Origin: CAZVCG01 sp964626265
GTDB taxonomy: Bacteria; Pseudomonadota; Alphaproteobacteria; UBA9219
DNA: 56,869 nucleotides
NCBI GenBank assembly: GCA_964626265.1
Contig: CAZVCG010000008.1
Location: forward strand, 1 to 56,869
Direction of reading: 5' to 3'
Each line of letters begins with the position of its first letter. Positions within the stretch are counted from its first letter, which is position 1. The notes beneath the pieces were generated by a model. That model was not told the DNA's origin. It did no database searches and was given only the letters and a program-made list of their open reading frames with translations. Shown piece by piece: positions 1 to 9,587 of the stretch. Position numbers and translations under genes: made by a program.

Positions 1-70
1 AATTGCTCTAAGCTGGGGCAGAAAATATTGTTGTTAATACTATAAGGCCAATTATGGGCTTAGGGCAATT
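1..70. repeat. Inverted repeat at the window edge
   Basis: The first 13 bases (AATTGCTCTAAGC) are the reverse complement of bases 58-70 with one mismatch, enclosing an AT-rich 44-base loop. The left arm may continue beyond the window. It lies downstream of the VPLPA-CTERM gene terminator. It could be a small palindromic element or a chance fold; nothing inside it looks coding. Confidence 0.4.
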
Positions 71-75
71 TTATT

Positions 76-98
76 AAAAAAAGGGGCCATACGGCCCC
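76..98 (-). terminator. Rho-independent terminator of the VPLPA-CTERM gene
   Basis: Read on the minus strand, GGGGCC and GGCCCC form a six-pair stem around a four-base loop, followed by seven T. It sits about 25 bases after the stop codon of the leftward VPLPA-CTERM gene and fits its transcript end. Confidence 0.8.
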
Positions 99-122
99 CT
101 TTGAAGATTGGCAAAAAGGGCG

Positions 123-767
123 TTAGGTTTCCTTACGGCCCTTTTTCATTCGGCCAATGCCAGCCAGACCTACCAAGCCGAAACCGAACAGAGGCAGCGC
201 GGCCGGAAGGGGAACCGCAGAAACCGTATAGGTGACCTTGATGTGTCCCTTGGCGATATCATGGAACGATTTGAAGAACGATGTGAAGTTCGCCGCAACT
301 GCCGATAAGTTCACGATGGTTGTCGTTCCGTAGGCTCTGTTCTTATTGTTTGGATCAAGCTCCATGGCCGTTGAGATGCTTACAGGCAGCGTTGCGGCTG
401 AAATACCCGTCAGCTGGCCGTTGAGCAGGTTAAGCTTGGCCGCATCGCCGTCGGACGAGAGCAGGTAGCGAAAACCGTTGTCAAGATATGTTGCCAAAGC
501 TTCGAGAGAGCCTTTTTGGCCAGCTTTTCCCTTAAATGTATAGCTGAACACGATCTGCGTGTGCGACGGCAACTCGCCGATAACGAAATCATAAAACGGC
601 GTGAACGGAATATGCGTTGTCTTGATCTCGCCGGTTTGGCCGACGGCAACTACGCCCATATTGTAGTTGAGGCCCGTAAAGTCGATGGTGGCGGCTTGAG
701 ATGCGCCATTCGCCGCAAGGGTGGAGAAAGCGACTAAGGCGCCGATAAGCAGAGCGCGGAACTTCAT
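123..767 (-). CDS. Secreted VPLPA-CTERM sorting-domain protein
   Basis: A 214-residue exported protein. Residues 1-26 are a Sec signal peptide (charged MKFR, hydrophobic core, ASQA cleavage region). The body is rich in Thr, Ser and Ala and matches no enzyme family I recognise. From residue 185 it carries the three-part sorting tail: VPLPA motif, glycine-rich hydrophobic helix, then a basic end (MKKGRK). In known PEP-CTERM/VPLPA systems this tail is recognised by an exosortase, which cleaves it and releases or anchors the protein at the cell surface. The exosortase D gene 2.9 kb away is the obvious partner. It is transcribed alone and has its own terminator. The molecular role of the mature protein is unknown. 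Confidence 0.88.
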   Translation of the reverse strand: MKFRALLIGALVAFSTLAANGASQAATIDFTGLNYNMGVVAVGQTGEIKTTHIPFTPFYDFVIGELPSHTQIVFSYTFKGKAGQKGSLEALATYLDNGFRYLLSSDGDAAKLNLLNGQLTGISAATLPVSISTAMELDPNNKNRAYGTTTIVNLSAVAANFTSFFKSFHDIAKGHIKVTYTVSAVPLPAALPLFGFGLVGLAGIGRMKKGRKET

Positions 768-1008
768 GGGTATTCCCTTTATAAAATCGCTGTTTCAGAA
801 TCTTACTTTACTTCAACGTTTAAGATAGCAATAGAGTTAAGGCGGCTCAACGTAATAATAATTCGCTGAAATAAGGTTAATTTTTCTCCGGCAAATCCAT
901 GATATGGCGTTAATGCTATGGTAAATATAGAAAAGCGTCTCACATATGTTTAACTATTACAGTGGTAAATGCTTGGGTATGAAAGCAAATCTTTTCTGTT
1001 GATGCTTA

Positions 1009-3402
1009 CTATAAGCCAGCAAGCAGCTTTTTGGCGTCCTCAAACCCGGGATAACTCGCGCCTTCCGCTACTGCTTTTTGAAGCTGGGTCTTAGCGAGAT
1101 CCGCTCTGCCGGTTTTCATCAGAATGGCGCCGTAATGGTAATGCATTTGCGGCAATGCGTTATCTCCCGCTGCAGCCATGGCGCGTTCCATGACCGTTTG
1201 GGCAAGGTGCAAGTTGCCTTGACGGAAATAAACCCACGCCAGCGTGTCCAGCATCAAAGGATTCGACGATCCGGCGAAACGCTCGGCGGCCTGTCGGGCT
1301 TTTTCAAGCGCTGCTGCATCGGTGTATTGCGTGTCTGCGATTATCTGGGCCAGGTTGTTCGCCGCGATGTCGACGCCGGAATTGCGTGCGAGGATGTCGT
1401 CATAGAGAGCGACGGCTTCTTTGTGCTGTCCGCGTTTTTCAAGCAGATCGGCGGCCATCATCGGCGCGACGAGATTGGTCGGCGCCGTTTTATAGGCCGT
1501 CTTGAGCACGTCGATAGCTTGATCGAATTGATTGTCGTTTACGTAAAGCTTGGCGCGGTTGATGTAAGGCTCGGGGAAGGTAGCCTTTTCCGCAAGGACC
1601 TTCTCGAACTGCGTTGCCGCTTCGGTCATTTTGCCGAGCTTGACATAGCTTTCGCCAAGAAGTGTCGCGACAAAAAGGCTGTCGGAGTTTAGCGATTCAA
1701 GATAGCTCACAACCTCCGCCGATTTGCCTTGGATGTGGTGCAACGCAGCTAAGGCCGCGAGCGCATGTTCAGCAAGCGGCGCTTTTGGGTCGGGAGCGAT
1801 GACCTGTTTGTAGTTTGCAATCGCTTCGTCCGTTTTGCCATTTTCGGCAAGCATCATGCCTTGAAGGAACAAGGCGGTTAGATGTTGACCTTCGATCTTG
1901 TCCAACGTTTGGATGGCCGATTCGGATGTTGTCCAGTCTTTCGCGCCGATGGCGATGCGGGCTGTGCTCTCCCATCCGATGGGATAAGAGGGATCCGCTT
2001 TAGTGACGATCGACAACAACTCAAGGGCGCGTTTGGTATCTCCGCGCAGGCTGACGATTTGGGCCAAACGCACGCGCGCCGGCAGGTTGGCGGGATCGAT
2101 TTCCATGAGCTGGTTGAGTGTATCGATGGCGAGATCAAGACGTCCCTGCAGAAGAAGGGCTTCGCCGAGCAGTTGATACGCGTTTTTCGCTTTCGGGTCG
2201 TCGCGGATGATGGTGCGTAAATCCGTTACGGCGCTCTGGTAATAGCCGCGGTCGTAAGCCATGCTGGCGCGGACGAATAACGCTTCGCGGTTGCCGGAAT
2301 CTTTTTCGAGCACGGCCGAGACAAGTTTTTCGGCCAACTCGCGGTTGCCTTTGACGAAATTAAGGCGGGCTAGCGACGTGCGCGCGCTCAAACCTACATC
2401 GTCCATTTGGTTCTTGGATACGATTTGCTCAAGAAGCGCCGCAGCGCGGTCGGAGGCATTGTGCTTTATGTAGAGGTCGGCCAGCCAGAAATAAAGCTCA
2501 TCTTTCTGGGGGTTGGCTTGCATGTAATCCTTGATTTCCTTTTCGGCATTGTCGATGCCGCGGTTATCGCTGAGAAACGCGACAAGCAGCCGTTTCATGG
2601 GCCAGCTTTCAGGTTGTGTCGCAATGCCCGCGCGCAAGGTGGCCTCAGCGTCATCCAATTTGCCGGCCTTTGTATAGATGGCCGCCATGTTGGCGCGGTA
2701 AAGCGTTTCGGCGGGTTTGAGGGCGAAGATGGCTTGGTAGGACTCGACGATTTTCGGCAAGTTCATCGATTTTTCATAAAGAGCTGCCTTTAAAAGTAGG
2801 AGCGATACGTCTTTCGGATTGCGAGCGATTCCTTTTTCGAGAGCTTCGCCAGCCTTGGCTTCGTCGCCTTGCGCCGAATAAAGGCCCGTGAGGACCGATA
2901 CGGCGGTGATGTTAGCGGGATCCTTGTCAAGCGCGAACAATGCCGCCTTTTCAGTTCCCGCAAAATCTTTCTTGCGCAGCAGCAACGCGCCCAAAAGCGC
3001 GTGAGCTTCGGCGTTGTCTGGTTCGATGACAAAGGCTGCGTTCAACCGCTCTTGCGATTGGTCGTATTGTTCGCCTGCGAGGAAGTATTGCGCGAGCTTT
3101 AATTTTGCGGGGACATATTGGGCGTTTTGCTGTTCGGCGCGGAGGAAGTTGGCGAAGGCATTCTGAAAATCTCCTTGGGCCTCATCGACGAGGCCGAGGC
3201 GGTAGCGGACTTCGGGATCGGTTGGCTTGATGCGCGCAGCGTTTTTGTATTCGACGCGGGCCTTGGCGTAATCGCCTTGCGCGAATTGGGCGTTTCCGCG
3301 CTCGATATATTTGACGGCATTGTTTTCCGGATTGTCGCATCCCGCAAGTGCTATATTGAAAACCAAGAAGAAGAGAACAAGAGAGAATTTGCCGTAGGAC
3401 AT
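1009..3402 (-). CDS. prsT: PEP-CTERM system TPR-repeat lipoprotein PrsT
   Basis: A 797-residue protein made almost wholly of tetratricopeptide repeats; blocks such as GNAQFAQGDYAKARVEYKNA and later A-L/Y-x(3)-G pairs recur to the C-terminus. The N-terminus is a lipoprotein signal peptide with lipobox ALAGC, so Cys22 is the likely lipidated residue and the protein should be membrane-tethered in the periplasm. PrsT proteins are regular companions of exosortase and exopolysaccharide loci, where the TPR array probably scaffolds export or sorting components; the exact role is not established. It is transcribed divergently from the exosortase gene across a 250-base AT-rich gap that should hold both promoters. 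Somewhat shorter than many PrsT proteins. Confidence 0.85.
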   Translation of the reverse strand: MSYGKFSLVLFFLVFNIALAGCDNPENNAVKYIERGNAQFAQGDYAKARVEYKNAARIKPTDPEVRYRLGLVDEAQGDFQNAFANFLRAEQQNAQYVPAKLKLAQYFLAGEQYDQSQERLNAAFVIEPDNAEAHALLGALLLRKKDFAGTEKAALFALDKDPANITAVSVLTGLYSAQGDEAKAGEALEKGIARNPKDVSLLLLKAALYEKSMNLPKIVESYQAIFALKPAETLYRANMAAIYTKAGKLDDAEATLRAGIATQPESWPMKRLLVAFLSDNRGIDNAEKEIKDYMQANPQKDELYFWLADLYIKHNASDRAAALLEQIVSKNQMDDVGLSARTSLARLNFVKGNRELAEKLVSAVLEKDSGNREALFVRASMAYDRGYYQSAVTDLRTIIRDDPKAKNAYQLLGEALLLQGRLDLAIDTLNQLMEIDPANLPARVRLAQIVSLRGDTKRALELLSIVTKADPSYPIGWESTARIAIGAKDWTTSESAIQTLDKIEGQHLTALFLQGMMLAENGKTDEAIANYKQVIAPDPKAPLAEHALAALAALHHIQGKSAEVVSYLESLNSDSLFVATLLGESYVKLGKMTEAATQFEKVLAEKATFPEPYINRAKLYVNDNQFDQAIDVLKTAYKTAPTNLVAPMMAADLLEKRGQHKEAVALYDDILARNSGVDIAANNLAQIIADTQYTDAAALEKARQAAERFAGSSNPLMLDTLAWVYFRQGNLHLAQTVMERAMAAAGDNALPQMHYHYGAILMKTGRADLAKTQLQKAVAEGASYPGFEDAKKLLAGL

Positions 3403-3654
3403 GCGCTTTCAGGCCATTTTAAAAAAGTGGGAAGAGGGGAAACAGATTAACACAATTACAGCAGCGTAAGGGCGATATAAAGAATATTCTGGTCGAAATA
3501 ATGGCAAGAAGCTTTATAGAAAATGAAAGTATATCAACCACAAACAAGGTGTAATAACAAAGAGTTAGTCGATAATAGTTAAGCCAAAAAGAAGTTTCAC
3601 ATCATATAGGGAATGATTTAAAGTGCCGCCGGAAACTAACCTGAAGAAGAATAA

Positions 3655-5250
3655 TTGAAGTCGATGCCGACAAAGCCGCGTTCCCAAAATGCACAGCTCC
3701 TGAAGTGGGTCGCTATCGGGCTGTTAACCCTATCGCTGGCTTTGCTGTTTTATGCATCGTTTGACACCCTCAAGGGCCTCGCAAAAAAATGGGGGTGGGA
3801 GGAGTATAGCCACGGGCCTCTGATCGTCTTTGTGGCTTTTATTCTCGGTTGGCACAAACTCGTTGAAAATAAACCAAAAATCGCGCCGTCATGGTGGGGG
3901 GCAGGGGGTATGCTCGCCGCCGCCGCCCTCATGGTCATAGGCCGCCTGTCGGCGTTCGAGCCTCCGGCCTTTTACGGAGTCTTGCTGGCTTTGGTGGCTC
4001 TAAGCCTCGGATTTTTCGGCAAAAAAACCACCCGCGCCTTAAGCCCCGCCTTTGTATACCTGATATTCGCCGTTCCTTTGCCATCGTTGATCTATTTCGG
4101 AATGTCGCAAAAACTGCAGCTTTTGTCGTCATATTTGGGGGTCTTGCCGCTCCATTTCGCGGGGATTCCCGTCTATCAGGAAGGCAACGTCATCGATCTG
4201 GGGACGATGAAGCTTCAGGTCGTCGAGGCTTGCAACGGCCTGCGCTATTTGTTTCCCTTGATGAGCTTCGGCTACCTTGTCGCCTATTTGATGCAGGACA
4301 GGCTGTGGAAGCGGGCCGTGGTTTTTTTTTCAACCATTCCCATCACCATCGGCATGAACTCTTTGCGCATCGCCGCCATCGGCCTTACCGTTAACCTTTG
4401 GGGCGAAAAGATGGCCGAAGGGCTGATCCACGATTTCGAGGGGTGGACGGTCTTCATCCTGTGCCTTGCCGTATTGCTGGCCGAGGTGTGGGTTTTGTCG
4501 TTCATAGGCCCGCGCGGAAGGTTCGCGTTCGAGTATGTCGGATTGCCCGGCGGCAAGCCGTTCGCCGAAGAGCCGCGCCCTTCCTGGCCCGCCGCTGCGG
4601 TTTTCGCCATTTGCGGCTTGATGGCGTTGACGTTGGGGCGCGGCCTTGTCGACGCCCGCCCCGAAAACACGCCCCCCCATACCCCCTTTGCGACTTTCCC
4701 GTTGCGCTTCGGCGAATGGGAGGGGAGGCTTGGCCGTTTTGAACCCAGAGTGCTTAACACCTTGCGCCTGACCGATTATTGGGTCGCCGACTATGCCCGC
4801 CCGCAGGACAAAATTTCCGTCAACTTTTACATGGCCTATTATGCGAGCCAGCGCATGGGTTCGACGATCCACCTGCCCCAAAATTGCATAGCGACGAGCG
4901 GCTGGCTCATCCGCAGCCGCGAGGCGGTCGAGATTCCTGTGGCGGGGGGCGAGGCCGTCAAGCTTTCGCGCATGTTGATAAGCCGCGCGAACGAAACGCA
5001 GGAAAGGCAGCTTGTCTATTACTGGTTCGACCAACGGGGCCGCGCGTTGACCGACCAATATATCATCAAGTGGTATTTGTTGTGGGATTCGATAACCATG
5101 GGCCGGACCGACGGCACGATGATCCGCCTGACCACGCCGTTGGGACAGGGCGAGCCGGAAACGGCGGGGGATGAGCGTTTGAGGGCGTTCCTTGCGGCGG
5201 CCTATGGCGATGTGAAGAAGTATCTGGAGCCTGGCAAGCCGGCCCCATGA
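3655..5250 (+). CDS. xrtD: Exosortase D with C-terminal EpsI domain (VPLPA-CTERM type)
   Basis: An inner-membrane protease/transpeptidase-like enzyme that processes VPLPA-CTERM tails. Residues about 15-300 contain eight or so membrane segments and the three family-defining catalytic residues: Cys193 in EACNGLR, Arg238 in MNSLRIAA, and His259 in LIHDFEGW. Residues about 310-520 form an EpsI-like periplasmic domain with the HLPQNC...GW signature. This fusion, plus a VPLPA substrate nearby, points to the XrtD subfamily rather than XrtA. The first possible start is a TTG at 3655; an ATG at 3664 gives a protein three residues shorter and is equally plausible. It probably heads the rightward polysaccharide gene run, with the GH5 gene 41 bases downstream. 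Confidence 0.85.
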   Translation: MKSMPTKPRSQNAQLLKWVAIGLLTLSLALLFYASFDTLKGLAKKWGWEEYSHGPLIVFVAFILGWHKLVENKPKIAPSWWGAGGMLAAAALMVIGRLSAFEPPAFYGVLLALVALSLGFFGKKTTRALSPAFVYLIFAVPLPSLIYFGMSQKLQLLSSYLGVLPLHFAGIPVYQEGNVIDLGTMKLQVVEACNGLRYLFPLMSFGYLVAYLMQDRLWKRAVVFFSTIPITIGMNSLRIAAIGLTVNLWGEKMAEGLIHDFEGWTVFILCLAVLLAEVWVLSFIGPRGRFAFEYVGLPGGKPFAEEPRPSWPAAAVFAICGLMALTLGRGLVDARPENTPPHTPFATFPLRFGEWEGRLGRFEPRVLNTLRLTDYWVADYARPQDKISVNFYMAYYASQRMGSTIHLPQNCIATSGWLIRSREAVEIPVAGGEAVKLSRMLISRANETQERQLVYYWFDQRGRALTDQYIIKWYLLWDSITMGRTDGTMIRLTTPLGQGEPETAGDERLRAFLAAAYGDVKKYLEPGKPAP

Positions 5251-5291
5251 TCTATGCAACGCGTATTGATTGAACCACACAAGGAACGAGC

Positions 5292-6377
5292 ATGAAATAT
5301 CTTTTGTCATTATTTCTGGTTCTTTTGCCGTTCCATGGCGCATTTGCCGAGGATAGTTGCGTTTACCGCCCAATCAAGGAAACCCAGACGGAAGAATTAA
5401 GGCGCGGCGTCAATTTAGCGGCATGGTGGTGGGGGAAACGTCAATACGATTTTACTTCTGATGACTTTCGAACAATAAAAAAGCATGGCTTTAATTTTGT
5501 TCGTATCCCTATATCCGAGCAAGTCCTGTCGCTTGCCGATAAAAAGAAACAAGACAAAATAATTAGCGAGTTAAGATGTGATATTATAGGGCTATTGAAT
5601 AGCGGGTTAATGGTTGTAGTCAGCATGCATCCAACCCGAGAACACAAAAAAAGCACAAAAGGCATGGATAGGCGCGAAGTTCTCGAAAGCCTTTTAAATT
5701 ATTGGAAAGTCCTCATTCCTGTTTTGGATGGCTTGCCGGAAGAAAAAATTTTACTCGATCTTTATAACGAACCTTCACGGCATATTACCGATTGGTGGGA
5801 AATTCAGTCCGAAGTAATAACTGGGTTACGCACTATATACCCACGCCATACCTATATTGCTTCGGATACTATGGGCAGATTCGAGAATCTTAAAAAAAGG
5901 AAGCCTTATACTGACTCAAGAGTCATTTACGACTTTCATTTTTACAAACCCATTTATTTTACCCACCACAATGTGCCGTGGATTATCCCCAAGCCTGACA
6001 TTCGGGAAAAGACGGATCAAATCATTTATCCATCTTCCATGGAAAAAAACGACGATCCGACTTATCTAAAAATGGTCGAGTATAAAAAAGAAGGGTGGGA
6101 CAAAGAGAAACTATCAGGAATGCTTAAAGAAACCATCTCTTGGAGCCGACAAAATAATGTAAAGATCGTATGCTTGGAATTCGGGGTGTATCGTCCCTAT
6201 GTGGATTCGCAATCGCGGATTCGATGGCTTAAAGACGTGAGGGAAATTTTGGAAGAAAACCATATTCCTTGGGCTTTGTGGTCTTACAGGGGAAAATTTG
6301 GTTTGCAAGATGAGAATGGCGTATTTGAAAAGGATATGGCCGTTGCGCTTGGCTTAAATGACTCTGAACATGACTAG
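5292..6377 (+). CDS. Secreted glycoside hydrolase family 5 (cellulase-like)
   Basis: A 361-residue protein with a clear signal peptide (residues 1-19, ending GAFA). The GH5 barrel is recognisable: RGVNL near residue 38, the acid/base Glu160 in LYNEPS, and the nucleophile Glu296 in CLEFGVYR, followed by a WALWSY strand near the end. GH5 enzymes cleave beta-1,4-linked glucans and related polymers by a retaining mechanism. Inside a polysaccharide locus the likely job is trimming or releasing the polymer made here, in the periplasm or outside the cell; the true substrate cannot be read from sequence. A good Shine-Dalgarno (AAGGA) precedes the ATG. The gene is visibly more AT-rich than the exosortase gene, hinting at separate origin. 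Confidence 0.83.
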   Translation: MKYLLSLFLVLLPFHGAFAEDSCVYRPIKETQTEELRRGVNLAAWWWGKRQYDFTSDDFRTIKKHGFNFVRIPISEQVLSLADKKKQDKIISELRCDIIGLLNSGLMVVVSMHPTREHKKSTKGMDRREVLESLLNYWKVLIPVLDGLPEEKILLDLYNEPSRHITDWWEIQSEVITGLRTIYPRHTYIASDTMGRFENLKKRKPYTDSRVIYDFHFYKPIYFTHHNVPWIIPKPDIREKTDQIIYPSSMEKNDDPTYLKMVEYKKEGWDKEKLSGMLKETISWSRQNNVKIVCLEFGVYRPYVDSQSRIRWLKDVREILEENHIPWALWSYRGKFGLQDENGVFEKDMAVALGLNDSEHD

Positions 6378-6387
6378 GGTTCGTTAA

Positions 6388-7170
6388 ATGATTTTATCTT
6401 CACAAAAAGTAATGGTTGGAGGTTTGGTCGTTGACGCTCTTTCGCGTGAAGAATGGGCTCGATATATGATTAGCCATTGTAAGGGGAATAAAGGAGAAAA
6501 ACCTTTTTTGCATTTCTCCGTGAACGGGCAGGTTTTGGCCTTATGCGCATCCGATCCGGAAGTGAAAAGGCTTCATGACGAAGCGGACGGGCTTGATGCG
6601 GACGGCCAACCTATGGTTTTCGCCAGCAGTCTGTTGACCAAAACGCCGTTGCCCGAACGTGTCGCCACAACCGACTTTTTCCATGATGCGGCATCGGCGG
6701 CTGAAAAAGAAGGGGTTTCTTTTTATCTTCTTGGCAGCACGCAGGAGAATATAGAAATCGCTGTTCGCGAAATTAGGCGGCTATACCCGAAATTAAAGAT
6801 CGCGGGTTATAGAAACGGGTACGTGAAGCCGGAAGAAGAGGCCGCTGTCGTTCGGGAAATCGTCAACGCCAAAACCGATGTTTTGTGGATCGGCATGGGC
6901 GTTCCCAAGCAGCTTGAGTTCGCGGTGCACAACAGGCAGGCGCTGACGGGCGTAAAATGGATCAAGACCTGCGGCGGGCTTTTCGATTATTTCAACCCAA
7001 AGATCAAGCGCGCCCCCAAATGGATGCAAAAATGCGGCCTCGAATGGCTGTTTCGCACGATTCAGGAGCCAAGAAAGTTTTTTTGGCGGTATCTGACCAC
7101 GAATGGGAGGGCCTTATGGCTTCTTTTGACGCAAACACGTGATTTTGAACCCAATCAACGGATGCGGTGA
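6388..7170 (+). CDS. WecG/TagA/CpsF family glycosyltransferase (GT26)
   Basis: A 260-residue cytoplasmic enzyme of the family that adds the second sugar (such as N-acetylmannosaminuronate or N-acetylmannosamine) onto an undecaprenyl-linked primer. Family marks are LDADGQPMVFAS near residue 70, the middle segment FYLLGSTQENIE, and WIGMGVPKQLEF near residue 172 (the usual G-x-P-x-Q-E/L region). It follows the GH5 gene by 10 bases, and its stop overlaps the next start as TGATG, so these are cotranscribed. The lipid primer is probably made by the WbaP-type transferase at the right end of the island. Confidence 0.85.
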   Translation: MILSSQKVMVGGLVVDALSREEWARYMISHCKGNKGEKPFLHFSVNGQVLALCASDPEVKRLHDEADGLDADGQPMVFASSLLTKTPLPERVATTDFFHDAASAAEKEGVSFYLLGSTQENIEIAVREIRRLYPKLKIAGYRNGYVKPEEEAAVVREIVNAKTDVLWIGMGVPKQLEFAVHNRQALTGVKWIKTCGGLFDYFNPKIKRAPKWMQKCGLEWLFRTIQEPRKFFWRYLTTNGRALWLLLTQTRDFEPNQRMR

Positions 7171-8435
7171 TGTTCAAAGGACTTTTTGACCGCTTGTTTA
7201 TTCCAACGTATCTCGCGGGTTCGGTTGGTCTTTTTGCTGTTTTGTTTGTTCCGGCGTTTGATGACACCATGTCGGTCGGTAGTACTGTGCCGTTTATTTT
7301 AACATGGTTGATATTATACTTGTTAACATTTGCCGCATTGTTTGTTCGTCAAATCAAACCCAGCAAGGGCGATTTTCTGGTTCTTTTGTTTCCGTTGTAT
7401 TTTATGTTTTCTTCTTTCTGGTCATTACAACCCGAAAAAACACTTACCTATTCTGCGGTTCTATTTTGCAATGCGGCTTTTGCCACATATTTTCATCATC
7501 GTATTAAAGCTGAAAATGCTCCATGGTTAATTATGTGGGTAATTACTGTTTTGTGTTTTTTGAGCCTTTTAGCCTATATTCTTGGTGTGGAGGCGATCAA
7601 TTATTATGATATCCACCAAAGGCTTACAATTCTTGGAACCTCACCAATTAGAGGATTCTTTTTTCACAAAATAAGTGCAGGATTTTATGCGGGCTTGGCC
7701 GCGCTCTTGTGTCTGATTATGCTGAGAGGCTACAGCCGCATCGGAGTCTTGTTTCTCTTAGCCCTTTTCATTGCATTGACGGGTTCCGCTTCGGGCCTTG
7801 CTCTGCTTACAGGGAGCTTATTGATATACATTGCAATTCGATGCATGTTGCGCTTGCGCCTTTCGAGAGCATGGTTTATTATTTCAATTGTTTTGTTTAT
7901 TTTCGCTTTTGTGTTGTCTTTTCATATCTTAACCGAATATATACTACCTTTACTTGACCGTGATCCAACACTGACTGGGCGTACTATATTATGGGATTGG
8001 GGGCTTGATGCGTCTTATAAAAAATTTTTTTCGGGCTGGGGATATCTGAGCTATAACGGCACAGATGTTGCTCGGGCAGACTCTATAGCTTTTCGCGGAA
8101 GCTTAACATCTGTAACGCCGCATTTCCATAATAGCTACGTTCAATATTTAGTAGATGCCGGGTGGATTTTTGGAAGCATTTTTATCTTTCTTCATTTTTA
8201 CGTGCTTGTTGCTTGGTACAAGGCCTCTTTGCGCACGACCACCCCCGAACATATGGCTCTTGTGTGTGCCTTGATTTATATCATGATAGGAAGCTTTTTC
8301 GGTTATATATCAGGTCGATACAATGATTTATCAACAATTCTCATTTTTTACTTGCTTGGGTTGCCTTCTTCCCGACACTCCACGGCTAAAATAAAAAACT
8401 CTCTATTGCGGCAAACACAAAAACAACAGGCCTAA
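7170..8435 (+). CDS. O-antigen ligase / Wzy-type polymerase family membrane protein
   Basis: About 421 residues, mostly hydrophobic, with roughly 10-12 membrane segments and one large periplasmic loop around residues 255-330 that holds TGRTILWDWGLD and PHFHNSYVQYLVDAG. The GR-x-x-LW and H(N)-x-Y patterns are those of the Wzy_C / O-antigen ligase family. In a flippase-dependent pathway such a protein polymerises flipped repeat units, or ligates the chain, at the periplasmic face. ATG at 7170 overlaps the previous stop (TGATG), which I prefer over the GTG at 7167. The gene is distinctly AT-rich. Polymerase and ligase roles cannot be separated from sequence. Confidence 0.8.
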   Translation: MFKGLFDRLFIPTYLAGSVGLFAVLFVPAFDDTMSVGSTVPFILTWLILYLLTFAALFVRQIKPSKGDFLVLLFPLYFMFSSFWSLQPEKTLTYSAVLFCNAAFATYFHHRIKAENAPWLIMWVITVLCFLSLLAYILGVEAINYYDIHQRLTILGTSPIRGFFFHKISAGFYAGLAALLCLIMLRGYSRIGVLFLLALFIALTGSASGLALLTGSLLIYIAIRCMLRLRLSRAWFIISIVLFIFAFVLSFHILTEYILPLLDRDPTLTGRTILWDWGLDASYKKFFSGWGYLSYNGTDVARADSIAFRGSLTSVTPHFHNSYVQYLVDAGWIFGSIFIFLHFYVLVAWYKASLRTTTPEHMALVCALIYIMIGSFFGYISGRYNDLSTILIFYLLGLPSSRHSTAKIKNSLLRQTQKQQA

Positions 8436-8438
8436 TCC

Positions 8439-9560
8439 ATGATTAAAGAAACAAAAGAACATTGTGTTGGCAAAAAAAGCAGAGCGAAAAGCTTTTTTAG
8501 TATAAAGACTCAGTTTGGCAATCTTGGCGATGCTCTTATCAATCGTGAGCTGGTATCACTGGCCGCCATGTATGGAGATGTCTGTGTTGATTTATCACGG
8601 TGTCCCAGTTCATTCGTCAAGACTCTGGAAATCGATTCCGGACGGAGAATAAAGGGAGGATTTGGACGATTATTTGTAATGATGCTGTTGTCAACAATGC
8701 TTGGGTATAGGTGCTTTTATTTTTTGAGTCCGGGCGGTTATCTTGGCGAGTTGAAAATAAGGGAAATGCCAAGCAGGGTCCTTAACACCCTTGTGCTTGT
8801 GCTGTTGCGCATATTTGGCGTGCGTATTTGCTTGGTTGGGGTGTCCTATGAGCACCTGGGGCCACGCTTTTTGATTTTTCAGAGGTTTAGGTCGCTTCTT
8901 TTTTATCGGCATTTTGTGCGTGACGGCTTTTCGCTTTGTTATGCTCAAGACCATGGATTTAAGGTTCATGGAATAATGCCAGATCTTGCTTTCAACCTAT
9001 TTCAAGAGAAAACAAAAGAAGCAACGCCCGTTGAAATACCCAAGCGTGTAGCGTTCTCTTTTCGTGCAAGACAATACCCCTCACAATGGGAAGACGTTCG
9101 AGACACTTTGATGGTGCTTGCCGAAGTATTACCCTCAACAACTGAATATATTTTTGTTGTCCAAGTCGAGCATGATAGAGAAAACATGGAACGGCTTAAA
9201 TCTGCGCTTGAAGAACATATTGGCAGACCAACTTCAATGGCCGTCGTTTTTCAAAGCATAAACGATTGCTTAAAGATCTATGCTTCGTGCGACCTCGTGG
9301 TTGCCAATCGACTCCATGCCCTTTTAATGGGGGCGAGCCAAAATGGAAGGATGATCGCCGTAATAGGCGAGGATAAGAACCGGAAGATTGAGGGTGTACT
9401 GGAAGCCCTAAACATGAAATGGGCCTCCATTCAAGCAGGCAAGTTGAATCACGAAGAAATGAAAGCCGTTATTCAGCGAGCCATGCAAAGCCGAATTTAT
9501 GGTGGCTTGCAAAGAAAAGAGCTTCATTCAACGATGTTTTCGCTTTTGCAATCGGATTAA
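8439..9560 (+). CDS. Polysaccharide pyruvyl transferase family protein
   Basis: A 373-residue GT-B-like protein of the family that attaches ketal pyruvate from phosphoenolpyruvate to sugars of exopolysaccharides. Signatures are the N-terminal FGNLGDALINRELV (the N-x-G-D-x-x-I motif) and, near residue 285, CDLVVANRLHALLMGA followed by a Lys-containing IEGVLEALNM segment. Pyruvylation would give the polymer negative charge. It starts 3 bases after the upstream stop, so it shares the operon. AT-rich like the upstream ligase gene. Family assignment is secure; the acceptor sugar is unknown, and some family members are not proven pyruvyl transferases. Confidence 0.8.
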   Translation: MIKETKEHCVGKKSRAKSFFSIKTQFGNLGDALINRELVSLAAMYGDVCVDLSRCPSSFVKTLEIDSGRRIKGGFGRLFVMMLLSTMLGYRCFYFLSPGGYLGELKIREMPSRVLNTLVLVLLRIFGVRICLVGVSYEHLGPRFLIFQRFRSLLFYRHFVRDGFSLCYAQDHGFKVHGIMPDLAFNLFQEKTKEATPVEIPKRVAFSFRARQYPSQWEDVRDTLMVLAEVLPSTTEYIFVVQVEHDRENMERLKSALEEHIGRPTSMAVVFQSINDCLKIYASCDLVVANRLHALLMGASQNGRMIAVIGEDKNRKIEGVLEALNMKWASIQAGKLNHEEMKAVIQRAMQSRIYGGLQRKELHSTMFSLLQSD

Positions 9561-9587
9561 TAACGAAACGCGTTACTATATATATAT

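Noticed and set aside
914..928. TTAA-N7-GTAA as a CtrA box for the VPLPA-CTERM gene
   Set aside because: It lies about 150 bases from the start codon, with no -10 at the N12 distance seen at divK and flp.
4330..5373. 347-codon open frame on the minus strand opposite the exosortase gene
   Set aside because: It lies wholly over the conserved exosortase/EpsI gene, has no family resemblance and no sensible ribosome site; it is an antisense shadow of GC-rich codons.
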